64,000 nucleotides of DNA from Oryctolagus cuniculus (taxonomy: Eukaryota; Chordata; Mammalia; Lagomorpha; Leporidae), in assembly GCF_964237555.1 (NCBI RefSeq), contig NC_091444.1, forward strand, positions 69,514,541 to 69,578,540. Direction: 5' to 3'. Below are positions 47,628-60,436 of this stretch, in pieces (position 1 is the first letter of the stretch; the number at the start of each line of letters is the position of its first letter). Position numbers and translations under genes: made by a program. The notes below the pieces were generated by a model, which was not told the DNA's origin, did no database searches, and saw only the letters and a program-made list of their open reading frames with translations.

Positions 47628-50600
47628 CTTCTACCCACTGGTTCCCTCCCCAGTTGGCCACAATGGCCAGAGCTGTGCCAATCCAAAGCCAGGAGATTCC
47701 TCTGGATCTCCCACTTGGGTTGGTGCAGGGTCCCAAGGACTTGGGCCATTTTCCACTGTTTTCCCAGTGCATAGCAGAGAGCTGGATCAGAGGTGGAGCA
47801 GCTGGGTCTCGAACTGGCATTCATATGGGATACTGGCACTACAGGCAGCGGCTTAACCCACTACGCCACAGCACTGGCCCCATGCCTTTTATTTTTAATG
47901 CTGGATTCATAAAGTATTGAGTGGATATACAGGGTGTTCAAAAAGTCTGTGGAAAATCCAGAATGTGAAAATACTATGCGTAGATTTCAAAAAAATTCTT
48001 TGTACCTCAATAAACTTATATTTTAATTCTATTTCCCTCAAACTTTTTAAGTTCCCTCATAATGTCAGTTAATTTTTCTTCTATTACTGCAGTTTTTTGG
48101 GGGGTTAATTATAGTTCATGCTTTTTAGGTTGTTTTAGATTAGTTCCATACAGTTAGGAACAGAAATAACAGATTGGAGAGTAGAGTATGAATCTTTCTT
48201 AGGTTCTTGATACAGGTTGTTTCCTTATAATTATAAAGATATTATGGAAATCTTTTCTTCTTTAGGTATACTCTGGATAATAATGTTCTAAGCCTAGAAC
48301 AGAGAAAATTTTATGAAAAAAACGGGTATCTGGTCATTAAGAATCTGGTGTCGGATGCTGACATTCAGCGCTTCAGGTACGGTAGCACTCTTTGTTCGTT
48401 ATGAACTGTGTGTTCTGTGGCATGAGGACCCGAGTCAAGACCTGCCTCTTCCTGATCCGTGTTTGCAGTGATTCACTTTGTTAGGAGCTGGGTATGAGCT
48501 CTGGGCTAGACTGAGGGCCGCGTCCTGGGCCATCTGCCTAGGTTTCCGCGACTCCATGTCCCCTCCCTGCTACATTTCATCTGTGCAATGGCCATTGGGA
48601 CAGTGCCGCCATCCCAACGGCTAAGACTAAGTACAGTGACAAGTAAGGAAAACGTAGCAAGTGGGGGCTGGCACGCGGTGAACGCGACTGGCGTGTGGCC
48701 ATCATTTTTACCCTGCAACCAAAACCACAAAACGGTTTCCCTGCAGGTTTGCCAAGCTGAGCCACGTTTTCATTGTGGTAGGGTGATCCCTGCCTGGCAG
48801 TAAGGAGGCCGGCACGTCTGAGGTGGCCTTGTCCCCTCCCTGTTGCCAGGACTATTCTGTTGTAGTGCGGGGAAACCTGCTGCTGGAGACTGTAGGTCCC
48901 TCTGGCAGGGCGAGACTGGACAGGTGCTGGGAGCTTGCCTTCATGACACCATATGCAAATTTATTTTCCTAGGAGTGAGTTTGAAAGAATCTGCAGAAAG
49001 GAGGTGAGACCACCGGGCTTAATGGTGATGAAAGATGTGGCCATTGTGAAATCTGAGCAAAACCTGAGTGAGAAATCGGTTACCAAGATTCAGAACTTCC
49101 AGGAAGACGAGGAGCTCTTCAGATACTGCACCCTGCCCGAGGTCAGAGGCTCTGTGTGCTGGGCTTGTGTGCAGCATCGCCAGGCTGCGAGCCTGCACCC
49201 CTGCCCCCAGATCTGCTGCCCCTGCCCCTTCCTGCATGTGGCTCTAAGCGCTGTAGTCTGCAGCTGGAGGTGCTTTGGGCCCCCAGTGGGTATTTCGCGA
49301 GTTTTGGTTCGCTCCCGTTGGCTCCTCTGGGTGGGAGCCGGGTATGCCGCAGTAGCGGGGCTCAGCCATGCTACAGTGCCCAGAGCCAGAGCAGCCCCCT
49401 CCCCAGACAGAGAATGACCCCACCCGCATCGCCAGGGATGGCAGCCTTGAGGAGCCGTGTGTCTGTTGAGAAGGAACAGAATTCTGGGTGAACGGGACAC
49501 AGCCCTTCCGAGACAACGGGCGTGAAGTTACTGGGGCCATGATACGTAAACTCATGTATTTTTTTTCTTTTCTTTTCTTTTTAAGATTTACTTGAGATAT
49601 AGAAGTTACAGACAGAGAAAGGGAGAGAGACAGAGGTCTTCCATCTGCCGGTTCACTCCCCAAATAGCCGCAACTGCTTGAGCTGGGCACAAACGAAGCT
49701 ATGAGCTAGGAGCTTCTTCCGGGTCTCCCATGTGGGTGCAGGGGCCCAAGGACTTGGGCCATCTTCCACTGCTTTCCCAGGCCATAGCAGAGAGCTGGAT
49801 CAGAAGTGGAGCCCCTGAGACTTGAACCGTCATCCATATCGGATGCTGATGCTGCTGGCGGCAGCTTTACCTGCTATGCCACAGCACTGGCCCCAGGATG
49901 CTTTGGTTTTAAAAATTAGATTTCTTTTTTTGAAAAAGAGTATTCTTTTTTTTTTTTGACAGGCAGAGTTAGACAGTGAGAGATGGAGAGACAGAGAAAA
50001 AGGTCTTCCTTCCGTTTGTTCACCCCACAAATGGCTGCTGCAACCGGAGTGCTACACCCATCTGAAGCCAGGAGCCAGGTTCTTCCTCCTGGTCTCCCAT
50101 GTGGGTGCAGGGCCCAAGCACTTGGGCCATCCTCCAGTGCCTTCCTGGGCCACAGCAGAGAGCTGGACTGGAAGAGGAGTAACCAGGACAGAATCCGGTG
50201 CCCCAACTGGAACTAGAACCCAACGTACCGGTGCCACAGGCAGAGGATTAACCAAGTGAGCTGCAGTGCCATCCAAGAGTATTATTGTTTAAGAGTGAAC
50301 CATATTTGCAAAAAAGATCTAAGCAGGCCAGCCCCCCGGCTCAATAGGCTAATCTTCCACCTGCGGCACTGGTACACCGGGTTCTAGTCCCGGTCGGGGC
50401 GCCGGATTCTGTCCCGGTTGCTCCTCTTCCTGTCCAGTTCTCTGCTGTGGCCTGGGTGTGTGTAGTGGAGGATGGCCCAAGTGCTTGGGCCCTGCATCCA
50501 CATGGGATACCAAGAGAAACACCTGGCTCCTGGCTTTGGATCGGCGTGGTGCACCGGGCAACCGTGCTGTCCACAGCGGCAATTGGAGGGTGAACCAACG

Positions 50601-53600
50601 GAAAAGAAAGAACTTTCTCTTTGCCTCTCTCTCTCACTGTCCACTCTGCCTGTCCAAAATAAATAAATAAATAAATAAAATTAAAAACAAATAAGAAAAT
50701 ATCCAAGCAGTACACAAAAGGAGTGACCCCATCTCCCGGGACCTCGTTCCCTGTTGAGTATATATGTCGGGAATTCTCTCACTTGTACACCTCCTGCCTG
50801 TGTCAGGGATCAGGAACCTCCTGGCTGTCACCTTGTGTTTTTCACTTACAGTGGGTGCCTGTCGTCCTCCCACATCCCTCTGCATGGAGCCATCTGGTAA
50901 CTTTCAAACTGCAGTATACCAGGGTCTTAGTTTCCGAGCCATTTGTTTGGACTGGCTTTGCAGGAGGCTTCCCAGGGAGTATGGGAATTATAACCAGGTG
51001 CTGTTAGAGAGCTTGGTTCCCAGAGGTGGGCTGTACAGGGATGCCACCTGTGCCGTCATGTCCAGGTCCCAGACAAAGGACCGAGGGGAAGCGGCCCCCT
51101 GGACTGTCGTGCAGTCCTGTGCTGGAGATGGAACTCGGCTGCGGGATGGTGGGTGACAACTTGTGGTTGGCGAAACGCTGCTGTGAATACCTTGGGTGAA
51201 TATTAGCAGTTCCTGTAGCGCCCTCAGGAGGTACGAGTTACGTGAATGGTTACTTCTCTGTCCATGTGTTGGGAAGCATCACCAGCACATCGAACTCAAC
51301 GATTCAGGAAGTTAGTACTGGGGATAAGATTTAGAAGGAAGCTGATGTAATTGAGGCAAGTGACTGGCTAAAGAACAGTACGGAGGACAGCAGGGATGGT
51401 GGGGATGGCTCTCAGCCGTGGGGGTTTATAAGCGCCAGCCCAAGTGAAGGTGCACAGTCCCAGGCTTGGTGTAGACAGAACCGTGAGGCCTGCCTCTCGA
51501 GCTGTTTGTACATTTCAAGTGTTTCAGGCTGTAACTGCCAACATTCCCGACCTAGCAGAGATCAGGCTGTGAGGAGGAGCGGGCCCTGCCTCCTGTTTTG
51601 GAATCAGACCTGGCCCACGCTTGAATGCCGTCTTCTTCCCTGATCTGACTTCTGAGTCTTGGGTTTATCCGTGCGGGACTTTCACCTTCAGGGCTTCTTT
51701 GGAAGACGGAGTGAATTTTCAGGCGTTGTGTAAGGCTTAGATGGCCCGATGTGTCGTGGGCATTTGGTTGGGAGTCCGTGGCTGGGGTCCCTGTGTGGCG
51801 CAGCACCCCACCCCCAGAGCCCGGGACCTTGTCAGGTGCTCTCGGTGCAGCTCCCCCTTGGCTGTGCCACACAATGCTCCCAGGTCATGATCGAGTCAGC
51901 ATCTTGATTCCCACGTGACTGCCAACTGCACAGGCACAGGACCTGCTTTTCTTGTCCACTGCTGCACGCCTGCTTCCTGTGACTGGGCCTGCTTCCCGCC
52001 TATGTGAAGACATGGAGGGGAGGGCACACTGGTTGTGCAGTGTCCTCTGAGCTGCTGCCCTGCTCTGACCTGGACGCTCCTGACAGCAGTGAATCCTGCT
52101 GGGCTCTTCCTTTCTTCTCTTACTGTCTGAGAGGCAGACTGATGGAGAAATCTCCACTCACAATTCTACTCCACAGATGCCCATAAGTGTCCAGGGCTGG
52201 GCCTGCCAAAGGTGGGCGCTGGAACTCAATCCAGGTCTCCCACGTGGGTGGCAAGAACCCAGCGACTTGAGCCATCAGCTGCTCCCTCCCAGCGTGTGCA
52301 CGAGCAGGGAGCTGGAATTGGGCACAGAGCTGGGACTCAAACCCAGCTGCCGGGCCAGATGCTCCCCTTGGGCCCACTTAGGCAGGGTCGTTCTTGTGCA
52401 GGGTCTCCAAGAAGAAAAAGGAAGCCGTTTCTCCCTGGGCACTGTCTGTGGCTTTGGGTGGCAGAAGGGCTGGTCCTGGCCTTCTAGGCTGATACCTTAC
52501 AGAAACGCACCCCTTTCTTGTAGAAGAGAAACAGGTTATATTCCCAGCTACTCAGACAAGCCTGCCCAATTCAACGGGTTGTAGATTTAGAGTGGTTTCC
52601 AGTTTCTGGATTTTCTGCCATGCTTTGTTCGCAGTGTTGTGAAATACTGACTGTTACCATCTTGCCTGTCATAGAGGAGTTGGCCTTGGTGCCACTGGCC
52701 TGTACTTCTGATTGCCCATGAAGCTTTGTTCCTTCCCCTCCCCGCTTTTTTTCTTAGATCTTGAAATACGTGGAGTGCTTCACCGGACCCAATATTATGG
52801 CCATGCACACAATGCTGATTAACAAACCTCCAGATGTTGGTAAAGGACTCTTCTTATTTTTTTTTTAATTTAATTTTATTTTTTTTAAACTTTTATTTAA
52901 TAAATATAAATTTCAAAAGTAGAGTTTTGGATTATAGCGTTTTCCCCCCCGTAACCTCCCTCCAACCCTCTTTCTTTTTTTTTTTTTAACTTTTATTTAA
53001 TGAATATAAATTTCCAAAGTACAGCTTATGGATTACAATGGCTTCCCCCTCATAACGTCCCTCCCACCCGCAACCCTCCCCTTTCCCACTCCCTCTCCCC
53101 TTCCATTCTCATCAAGATTCATTTCCGTTTCTCTTTATATACAGAAGATCAGTTTAGCATATATTAAGTAAAGATTTCAACAGTTTGCTCCCACACAGAA
53201 ACATAAAGTGAAAAATACTGTTTGAGTACTAGTTATAGCATTAAATCACAATGTACAGCACACTAAGTGCAAAGATCCTACATGAGGAGTAAGTGCACAG
53301 TGACTCCTGTTGTTGACTTAACAAATTGACACTCTTGTTTATGGCATCAGTAATCACCCTAGGCTCTTGTCATGAGCTGCCAAGGCTATGGAAGCCCCCT
53401 GAGTTCACTGGTGGGTGGCATGGGTCCAAGCACTTGGGCCATCTTCTGCTGCCTTCCCAGGTGCATCAGAAGGGAGCTGCGTTGGAAGTGCAGCATTCAG
53501 GACTCGAACCAGCGCTCATAAAGGATGCCAGCATTGTAGGTGGTACTTAACCAGCGGTGCCACCACAGTACTCCAGGACTCTAATTATTAAGGAGAAGCA

Positions 53601-56600
53601 AGAAAAAATTGTTCAATTAACATATGTGAGGTTGATGTTCTGACCTTGGTGGTGCAGAACTTCCAGGCTTCTGGCTCAGACTGGCTTTGCTCCTGCAGTT
53701 GTAGTGGCTGGTTCACTCCCCAAATGGCCACAATGACCAAAGCTGGGCCGATCCAAAGCCAGGAGCTTCTTCTGGGTCTCCTACGCAAGTGCAGGGGCCC
53801 AAGGACTTGGGCCACAGTAAACTGCTTTCTCAGGCCATTGCACAGAGCTGGATCGGAAGTGGAGCAGCCAAGACTGAAACCCCCACCCATATGGGATGTG
53901 GCACTGCTACTCCACAGTACTGGCCCCTTCGCACTTGATTTGACATCCAGTTGGTTGCTTCTCTCTTGAGGTTGATTTTTCTGTAGTGTTGTTTCATTTG
54001 CCTGGGGATAGTTCATTTTTCCGGTTTTCCAGGCAAAGGATAAGGAATTCTGAGACTTGGACAAATGTCTTTTTAAGACATTAGATTTAATTTGATTATT
54101 TATTTAAAATTTAAAAAAAATTTGAGAAGAAAAGAGAGAGAGCGAGAGCCCTCTCAAGAAAGAGCCCATCTTCTGATTCACTCCCTGATACTTGCAATGC
54201 CTGGGGCTGGGCCAGGAACTCAATCCAGGTACCCACCTGGGTGGCAGGAACTAAGGTACTTGAACCATCTTCACCCAGTGCCTTCCAGGGTGCAGAGTGG
54301 CAAGAAACTGGAGTTAGGAGTCAGGACTGAGTATCACGCCCAGGCATCTGAATGGGGATGCAGATGTCCTCACCAGTGTCTTAACCACGGGGCCTCTTGT
54401 CTGCCCTTGAACAGCTTTTAACAGCAGGTTCTCTTTCAGGCAAGAAGACGTCCCGTCATCCCTTGCACCAGGATCTGCACTATTTCCCCTTCCGGCCCAG
54501 CAATCTCATTGTTTGTGCGTGGACCGCGATGGAGCACATTGACCGGAACAACGGTTGTCTGGTGGTGCTTCCCGGCACCCACAAAGGCCCCCTGAAGCCG
54601 CACGACTACCCGCAGTGGGAGGTAGGTCTGTCTAGGAGCCGAATCTCCTTCCCAGTTTTAAATTTCACTCAGCATCCATAAAGAGCATACAGAGGAGAGG
54701 GCACTGCCTTTCTTAGCCAAGCGCTGTCCCGAGACTTAGAAATGTGATCAGCGCCAGTTGGAGGATGTCAGACCAAACACCCAGTGTAGTTGTCCTTTGA
54801 ACACGCGTTTGAAAACCGGCCCAGGTGGAGAACTTGAGCAGGTGCTGCGGAGGGCCCGAGATGGCATGGCCTAATCGCAGAGGAAGACATAAGCACTTCA
54901 GCCCTGGATGTGGGTGATACGTGCCCCCGAGTCTGCTCGCTGACCGTGGCTCTGAGAGCGGAGAAGAGGATGGGACCGTGTGCTGCAACTGCAGAGGCCA
55001 TCGGGGCTCTGTGGAGGGCTGCGCGGGGGAGAATGGCCCAAGCAGGAGGCCTGGGTTAAAGGGCAGAGAGCAGAAAGAGAGAGAGAGACAGAGCTCTTCC
55101 ATCTGCAGGTTCACTCCCCAAATGATCACAACAGCCAGGGCTTGGCCAGGTCTCCCCCATAGGTGGCAGGGACACACGTACTTGACACCTGCTGTGTCAC
55201 AGGATTTGGGTCAGCAAGAAGCTGGGTCCAGAAGCCTAGGAACCAGGACTCAAACCAGGCATTCTGATGTGGCATGTGGGTTTCCCAGTCATCATCTTTG
55301 CCCCAAACTGAGCATATTTTGAATCTATAACATGATCACTTTGACACACACACACACACACACACAAACACACCCTTGTGCAATCCCCACCACAATCGAG
55401 ATAAGCTCTCTCTCTCTCTCTCTCTCTTTTTTTTTTTTTTTTGAAAGGCAGAGTGGACAGTGAGAGAGAGAGAGACAGAGAGAAAGGTCTTCCTTTGCCG
55501 TTGTTTCACCCTCCAATGCGGCCGGTGCACCGCGCTGATCCGATGGCAGGAGCCAGGTGCTTCTCTTGGTCTCCCATGGGATGCAGGGCCCAAGCACTTG
55601 GGCCATCCTCCACTGCACTCCCTGGCCACAGCAGAGAGCTGGCCTGGAAGAGGGGCAACCAGGACAGAATCGGGCGCCCCGACTGACCTAGAATCCGGTG
55701 TGCCGGTGCCGCAAGGCGAAGGATTAGCCTAGTGAGCTGCAGCGCTGGCGAGATAAGCTCTCTTAATCACAGGTAAACACTGAGTTACTTTCTGGCTTTG
55801 TGCATCCGTGCAGCTGTAGATGCTGGGGACTGTTAAGCTCCTTTAAGCCAACGAGTGGCGGCATCAGATCGGTCCTTGAGGAAGGATAGGCTGACACTCT
55901 CGCCCAGGATGCACTGGAGCTGTGGGTGTCCAGAGCCAGAGGAACCAGAAGGAGACCATGAGCATTTGAGGCATAAGAAGAGGAGGTTGGGAAGGCCTGA
56001 GAGACCGTTGGGCTGGAAGAGCACCTGTGGCTGAGCAGGAAGTGGGGGTTGTGGGTCTTCAGAAGTGAAGAACCTCTGAACGTTCGTCTCCGTTAGAATT
56101 CTTGCACGGATGATTAGTGTCACGTGAAAATATTTGAGTCTGATCCTGTTAGAAAAACTTGGAATTGTGAGATCATCCATGAAGTTCCGGTTTTGGTGAG
56201 AGTTAGTGCAAGTAAGCAGCAGGAGAGGCTCTGGATGCCTTAGGCCGAGGGATGTCTGTAGGGCTCCAGGGCCAGGATGGGGCTGTGCCCCTCTGCGGGG
56301 CTCAGAGTGGTGGCAGCTGCGGGGCTGGAGGGTCTGACTCGCGGAGCCTGGGTCACGTTTCCAACTTTTGCCAGAAGAGAAGGGCACTGGGTCAAGGTTC
56401 ACCACTCTGCAGCAGGGAAGTGGGCGTAGACAGAGGGGATTTGGGATCCCTTGGGAAGGGGAATGGGTGCTCCTGCCTCCCTGCCCCCCAGTGACCCATG
56501 TAAACTCCCACACTGTGAACTTTATTGTCTTTCTCGCTGTCTGTCTTTCCTCTCTCCCTTCCTTCCCTCCTCCCTCTCTTTCCCTCGCTGTCTCCCTCCC

Positions 56601-58821
56601 TCCCTCTGTTCCTTCCTTCCTTCTCTTTTTCTTTCAGAGACAAACACAGCGCATGCATGCACTCCCATCTACTGGTTCACGCTTCCCAGAAACCCGCAGT
56701 GGCAGAGTCAAGGAGCTGGGAGCTCAGGCCAGGTCTCTCATGTGGGTGGCAGGAACCCAAGTACTTTTTTTAAAAATAGGAGCTTACAGCTTATTATTTT
56801 ATTTATTTTTAAAGATATTTTTATTTATTTGAAAGGCTGAGTCACAGAGAGAGGTAGAGACTGAGAGAGAGAGGTCTTCCATCCACTGGTTGACTCCCCA
56901 GATGTCCAAAACGGCCAAAGCTGTGCAGATCCGAAGTCAGGAGCCAGGAGCTTCTTCTGGGTCTCCCACGTGGATGCAGGGGCCCAAGGACTTGGGCCAT
57001 CTTCCACTGCTTTCCCAGTCCATATCAGAGAGCTGGTCGGAAGAGGGGTAGCTGGGACTAGAACCAGCGCCCATATGGATTGCCGGTTTTAGCACTTCAG
57101 GCCAAGGCTTTAACCCACTGTGCCATAGCACCGGCCCCAGGAACCCAAGTACTTGACCCATCACCTGCTGCCTCCCAGGGTCTGCATTAGTAGGAAGCTG
57201 GAGGCGGGTATGGAACTCAGGCCCCTGATGTGGAGTGTAGGCATCTACACAGCTAAGCCAAACACACACCCTGAGGCTTGCAAGCTTTACATGCTTCTCA
57301 CTTGAGTTTCTGAAATAAAGATGTAACCCATTACCTAAAGCAATAACTTGCTTTGGAAACAGTTTTAAACAAACACCAAATGTATTCTTTTTGTTTTTTT
57401 TTTTTTTCTTACTAAGGACGTGACATAAATGGTTTTGAGCAAAAAGTAAATAAAGTACAAATTGAGCATTTCCACCCTGCCCCTATTTCAGAAGGACTGG
57501 CTTCTCAGAGACGCACCCCTGTAATGGAGAAGAATGTTCGCGAGCTCTGGGAGAGGACACTGCTGGCAAAGACTGTTACAGAGTCAGCTGGCAGGGTCAG
57601 GAGGAGGGCAGGGAAGGGTCGACCCGTACTGATCCAAAAGGCAAAGCCCGTCTGTGGCTTCCTGTTTGACTCAGTCATGAAATTTCAAAGATTTAATACC
57701 AACACATGACTTCTCAAACCAGGCACCCGAGAGGCTTTTGCGTATGGAAAAATTTGGCTTTCCTTATTTTTTTAAAATAATTATTTATTTATTTTAAAGG
57801 CAGAGATACACACATACATACACACACACATACACACACGCAGTGAGAGAGGGAAAGAGAGGGAGAGAGCAAGAGAGCGCTTCCATCTGCTGGTTCCCTC
57901 CCCTAATGGCTGCAAGGGCTGGGGTTGGGCCAAGCTAAAGCCTGGAGCTTCTTCCTGGTCTCCCACATTGGTGCAGGCACCCAGGCACTTGGGCCATCTT
58001 CTGTTGCCTCCCCAGGCACATTAGCAGGAAGCTGGATTGGAAGTGGAGCAGCCAGGACTTGAACTGGAGCCCACATGGGATGCCAGCAATATAGGCAAAA
58101 GCTCAACCCATGTACCACAGTGCTGGCCCCTGAAAACTTTTCCAAGACTCTGATTCAGATGTCTCTTTCTCTTGGAAGAACAGAGAGCGCCCGTGCTTCT
58201 GTAGTGAGCCGTTGAACAAGTTTTTACTGATGCTGCTGCTACCTCGTGTTTAGCTGTGTCTTCTCTTGTGTGTCGCAGGGAGGAGTTAACATAATGTACC
58301 ACGGGATCCAGGACTACGAGAAGAACAACGCCCGCGTGCACCTTGTGATGGAGAAGGGGGACACAGTTTTCTTTCATCCTTTGCTCATCCATGGGTCCGG
58401 GCGGAACAGAACCCAAGGCTTCCGGAAGGTATGCGTTCACGTTGCTGCAGCTCTCAGAGATGATGAGTTAGAAACAAAAATTTTAAGATATATGAAAATG
58501 TGAAGGGTGTGCGAGTTTTAACTAAACTGGACTTTAGTCCAGTTTGTTTACCAGGAAATCAATTTGTGGGCCTTGTGCCTTTTTGGCTCTTATCAGTGAG
58601 AAGCCAGAGGACCTCAGGATCCTAATCATGTGGATATTACTACTGACACATGAACGTGCTCGGGATTGCTTCTTCTGGGGCAAAAATGTGGAATTTAGAT
58701 GCTTGTGTAAAGGATAACCAGAGGGAACTTCATGTTAATATTACTGCTGGGAAAACAGTATTGAGCCAATACACGTTGTATTGATTCTGAATTGATTGCC
58801 CTGAAGCCAGAACGAACAGCA

Positions 58822-58869
<48 letters not shown>

Positions 58870-60389
58870 AATCCCTTGGCCTTAGAAGGTTTTAATTTCA
58901 TTGCTTGCATTCAAAAGGGAATGAGGATCCTCACACACCCCGGATGGTTGACTTCTTGGTCTCACAGACTGACAGTCCCGTGGGTGCACATTCTCCCAGG
59001 ATAACATGCTGTCCACACCCAATACTGGAGCTCCTTTGGGGCCCAGTGGGGCTTTCCAGTTCATCATGCTGTTCCCACCAATCCCTGAAGCCTCTCTGAG
59101 GCCAAAGGTCAGGGGTCACATTTCATGTTCCATCCATTCATTTTCTTCCCCGGGCTCAGTAGGGCCCAGATTAGGCTGAGGCAAGTTGAGGCAGCCTCCC
59201 AAGCGGGAAAATTAAAGGGGATGAGGCCAGCGCTGTGGTGTAGTAGACTAAGCCTCTGCTTATGGTGCTGGCATCCGATATGGCTGTTGGTTCGTGTCCC
59301 AGCTGCTCCTCTTCCAATCCAGAGTCTACTATGGCTGGGAAAGCAGTGGAAGATGGCCCAAGTACTTGGGTCCCTCCACCCACATGGGAGACCCGGATGA
59401 AGCTCCTGGCTTTGTCCTGGCCCAGCTCTGGCCATTGTGGTCATTTGGGTAGTGAACCAGCGGATGGAGGACCTTTCTGTCTCTCTCTGTCTCTGTACTT
59501 GACCTCTCAAAAAAAAAAAAAATAACACTTAAAAAAATTGAGAGGATTCCAATAAAACCTCAGCAATCAAGGTCCCTAACATGTTTCCCAAGTCACAACG
59601 AACACAAACAACCCATCCTGTGCAACAATGCCAGAATCTTAAATAGAAGATGGGATTGGACTCTGCACTCACACAGCCCTCCGAGCCACAGGAGTGAGGA
59701 GGTGCAGGGACAGTTATGCAAATGCGCTATGGGTTTTACTACATGGACTGTGCAGTGTTCCTTCAGGATGTTTTCAGTGGCCTTAATGCCCCAGAAAAAT
59801 ATTAATCATCATGACATAACAATGTGAATGCCAGTGCACACATGTTTGCCTTTGCCTGGGGCTCTGCTGTGGCTACACGGGGGCTCACCTAAGGAAATGG
59901 AGTTTGTCACTCCACTCTCTGGAAGCTCCATGTGTTGGGGAAAGTAGTAAGTCCTCCTGCAGGGTGCAGTCACCTTAAGATATCTGACCTGTGGCAAAGA
60001 CAGTGAGTTTTAACGTTGCTTTGCCACTTAGGTCTGTGTATAAGTTTTTCTAGAACGGAAAGAACCACATAACTTAAGCCTTTGCCTTGAAGGAAACAGC
60101 GGCCTTGGCCTTGAAGTGTTCCCTCTGATTTGCGAGGAGGTGGGCATGGGTTTTCTTTCCACGGTGTCTTTTGTTTTCATGCTTGCCATCAGAATACTAA
60201 CCCTCCCAAATTTGGCAGGGGGCCTAGCCTTGGAACTAAGAAGATGACGGGCTACTTGGGATACCTGGCTTTGTGGGGCTTAGGAAAATCCCATGGCAAA
60301 GTTCTCTCACCTAGGGGATTGTGTTTCCTGTCCCCTCCATACCTTTTCTTTTCTTAAAGATGTATTTTTTATTTAAAAGGCAAAGTGAC

Positions 60390-60436
<47 letters not shown>

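Larger units (their letters stand above)
41371..48280 (+). other. Possible overlapping upstream ORF of PHYH copy 2
   Basis: An ATG at 41371 in strong context (GAGGCCATGG) is 22 bases upstream of the PHYH start and in another frame. Followed through spliced exons 1 and 2 it stays open for 56 codons and stops at TAA 48278-48280 in exon 3. It would compete with PHYH initiation if the mRNA starts upstream of 41371. Confidence 0.4.
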
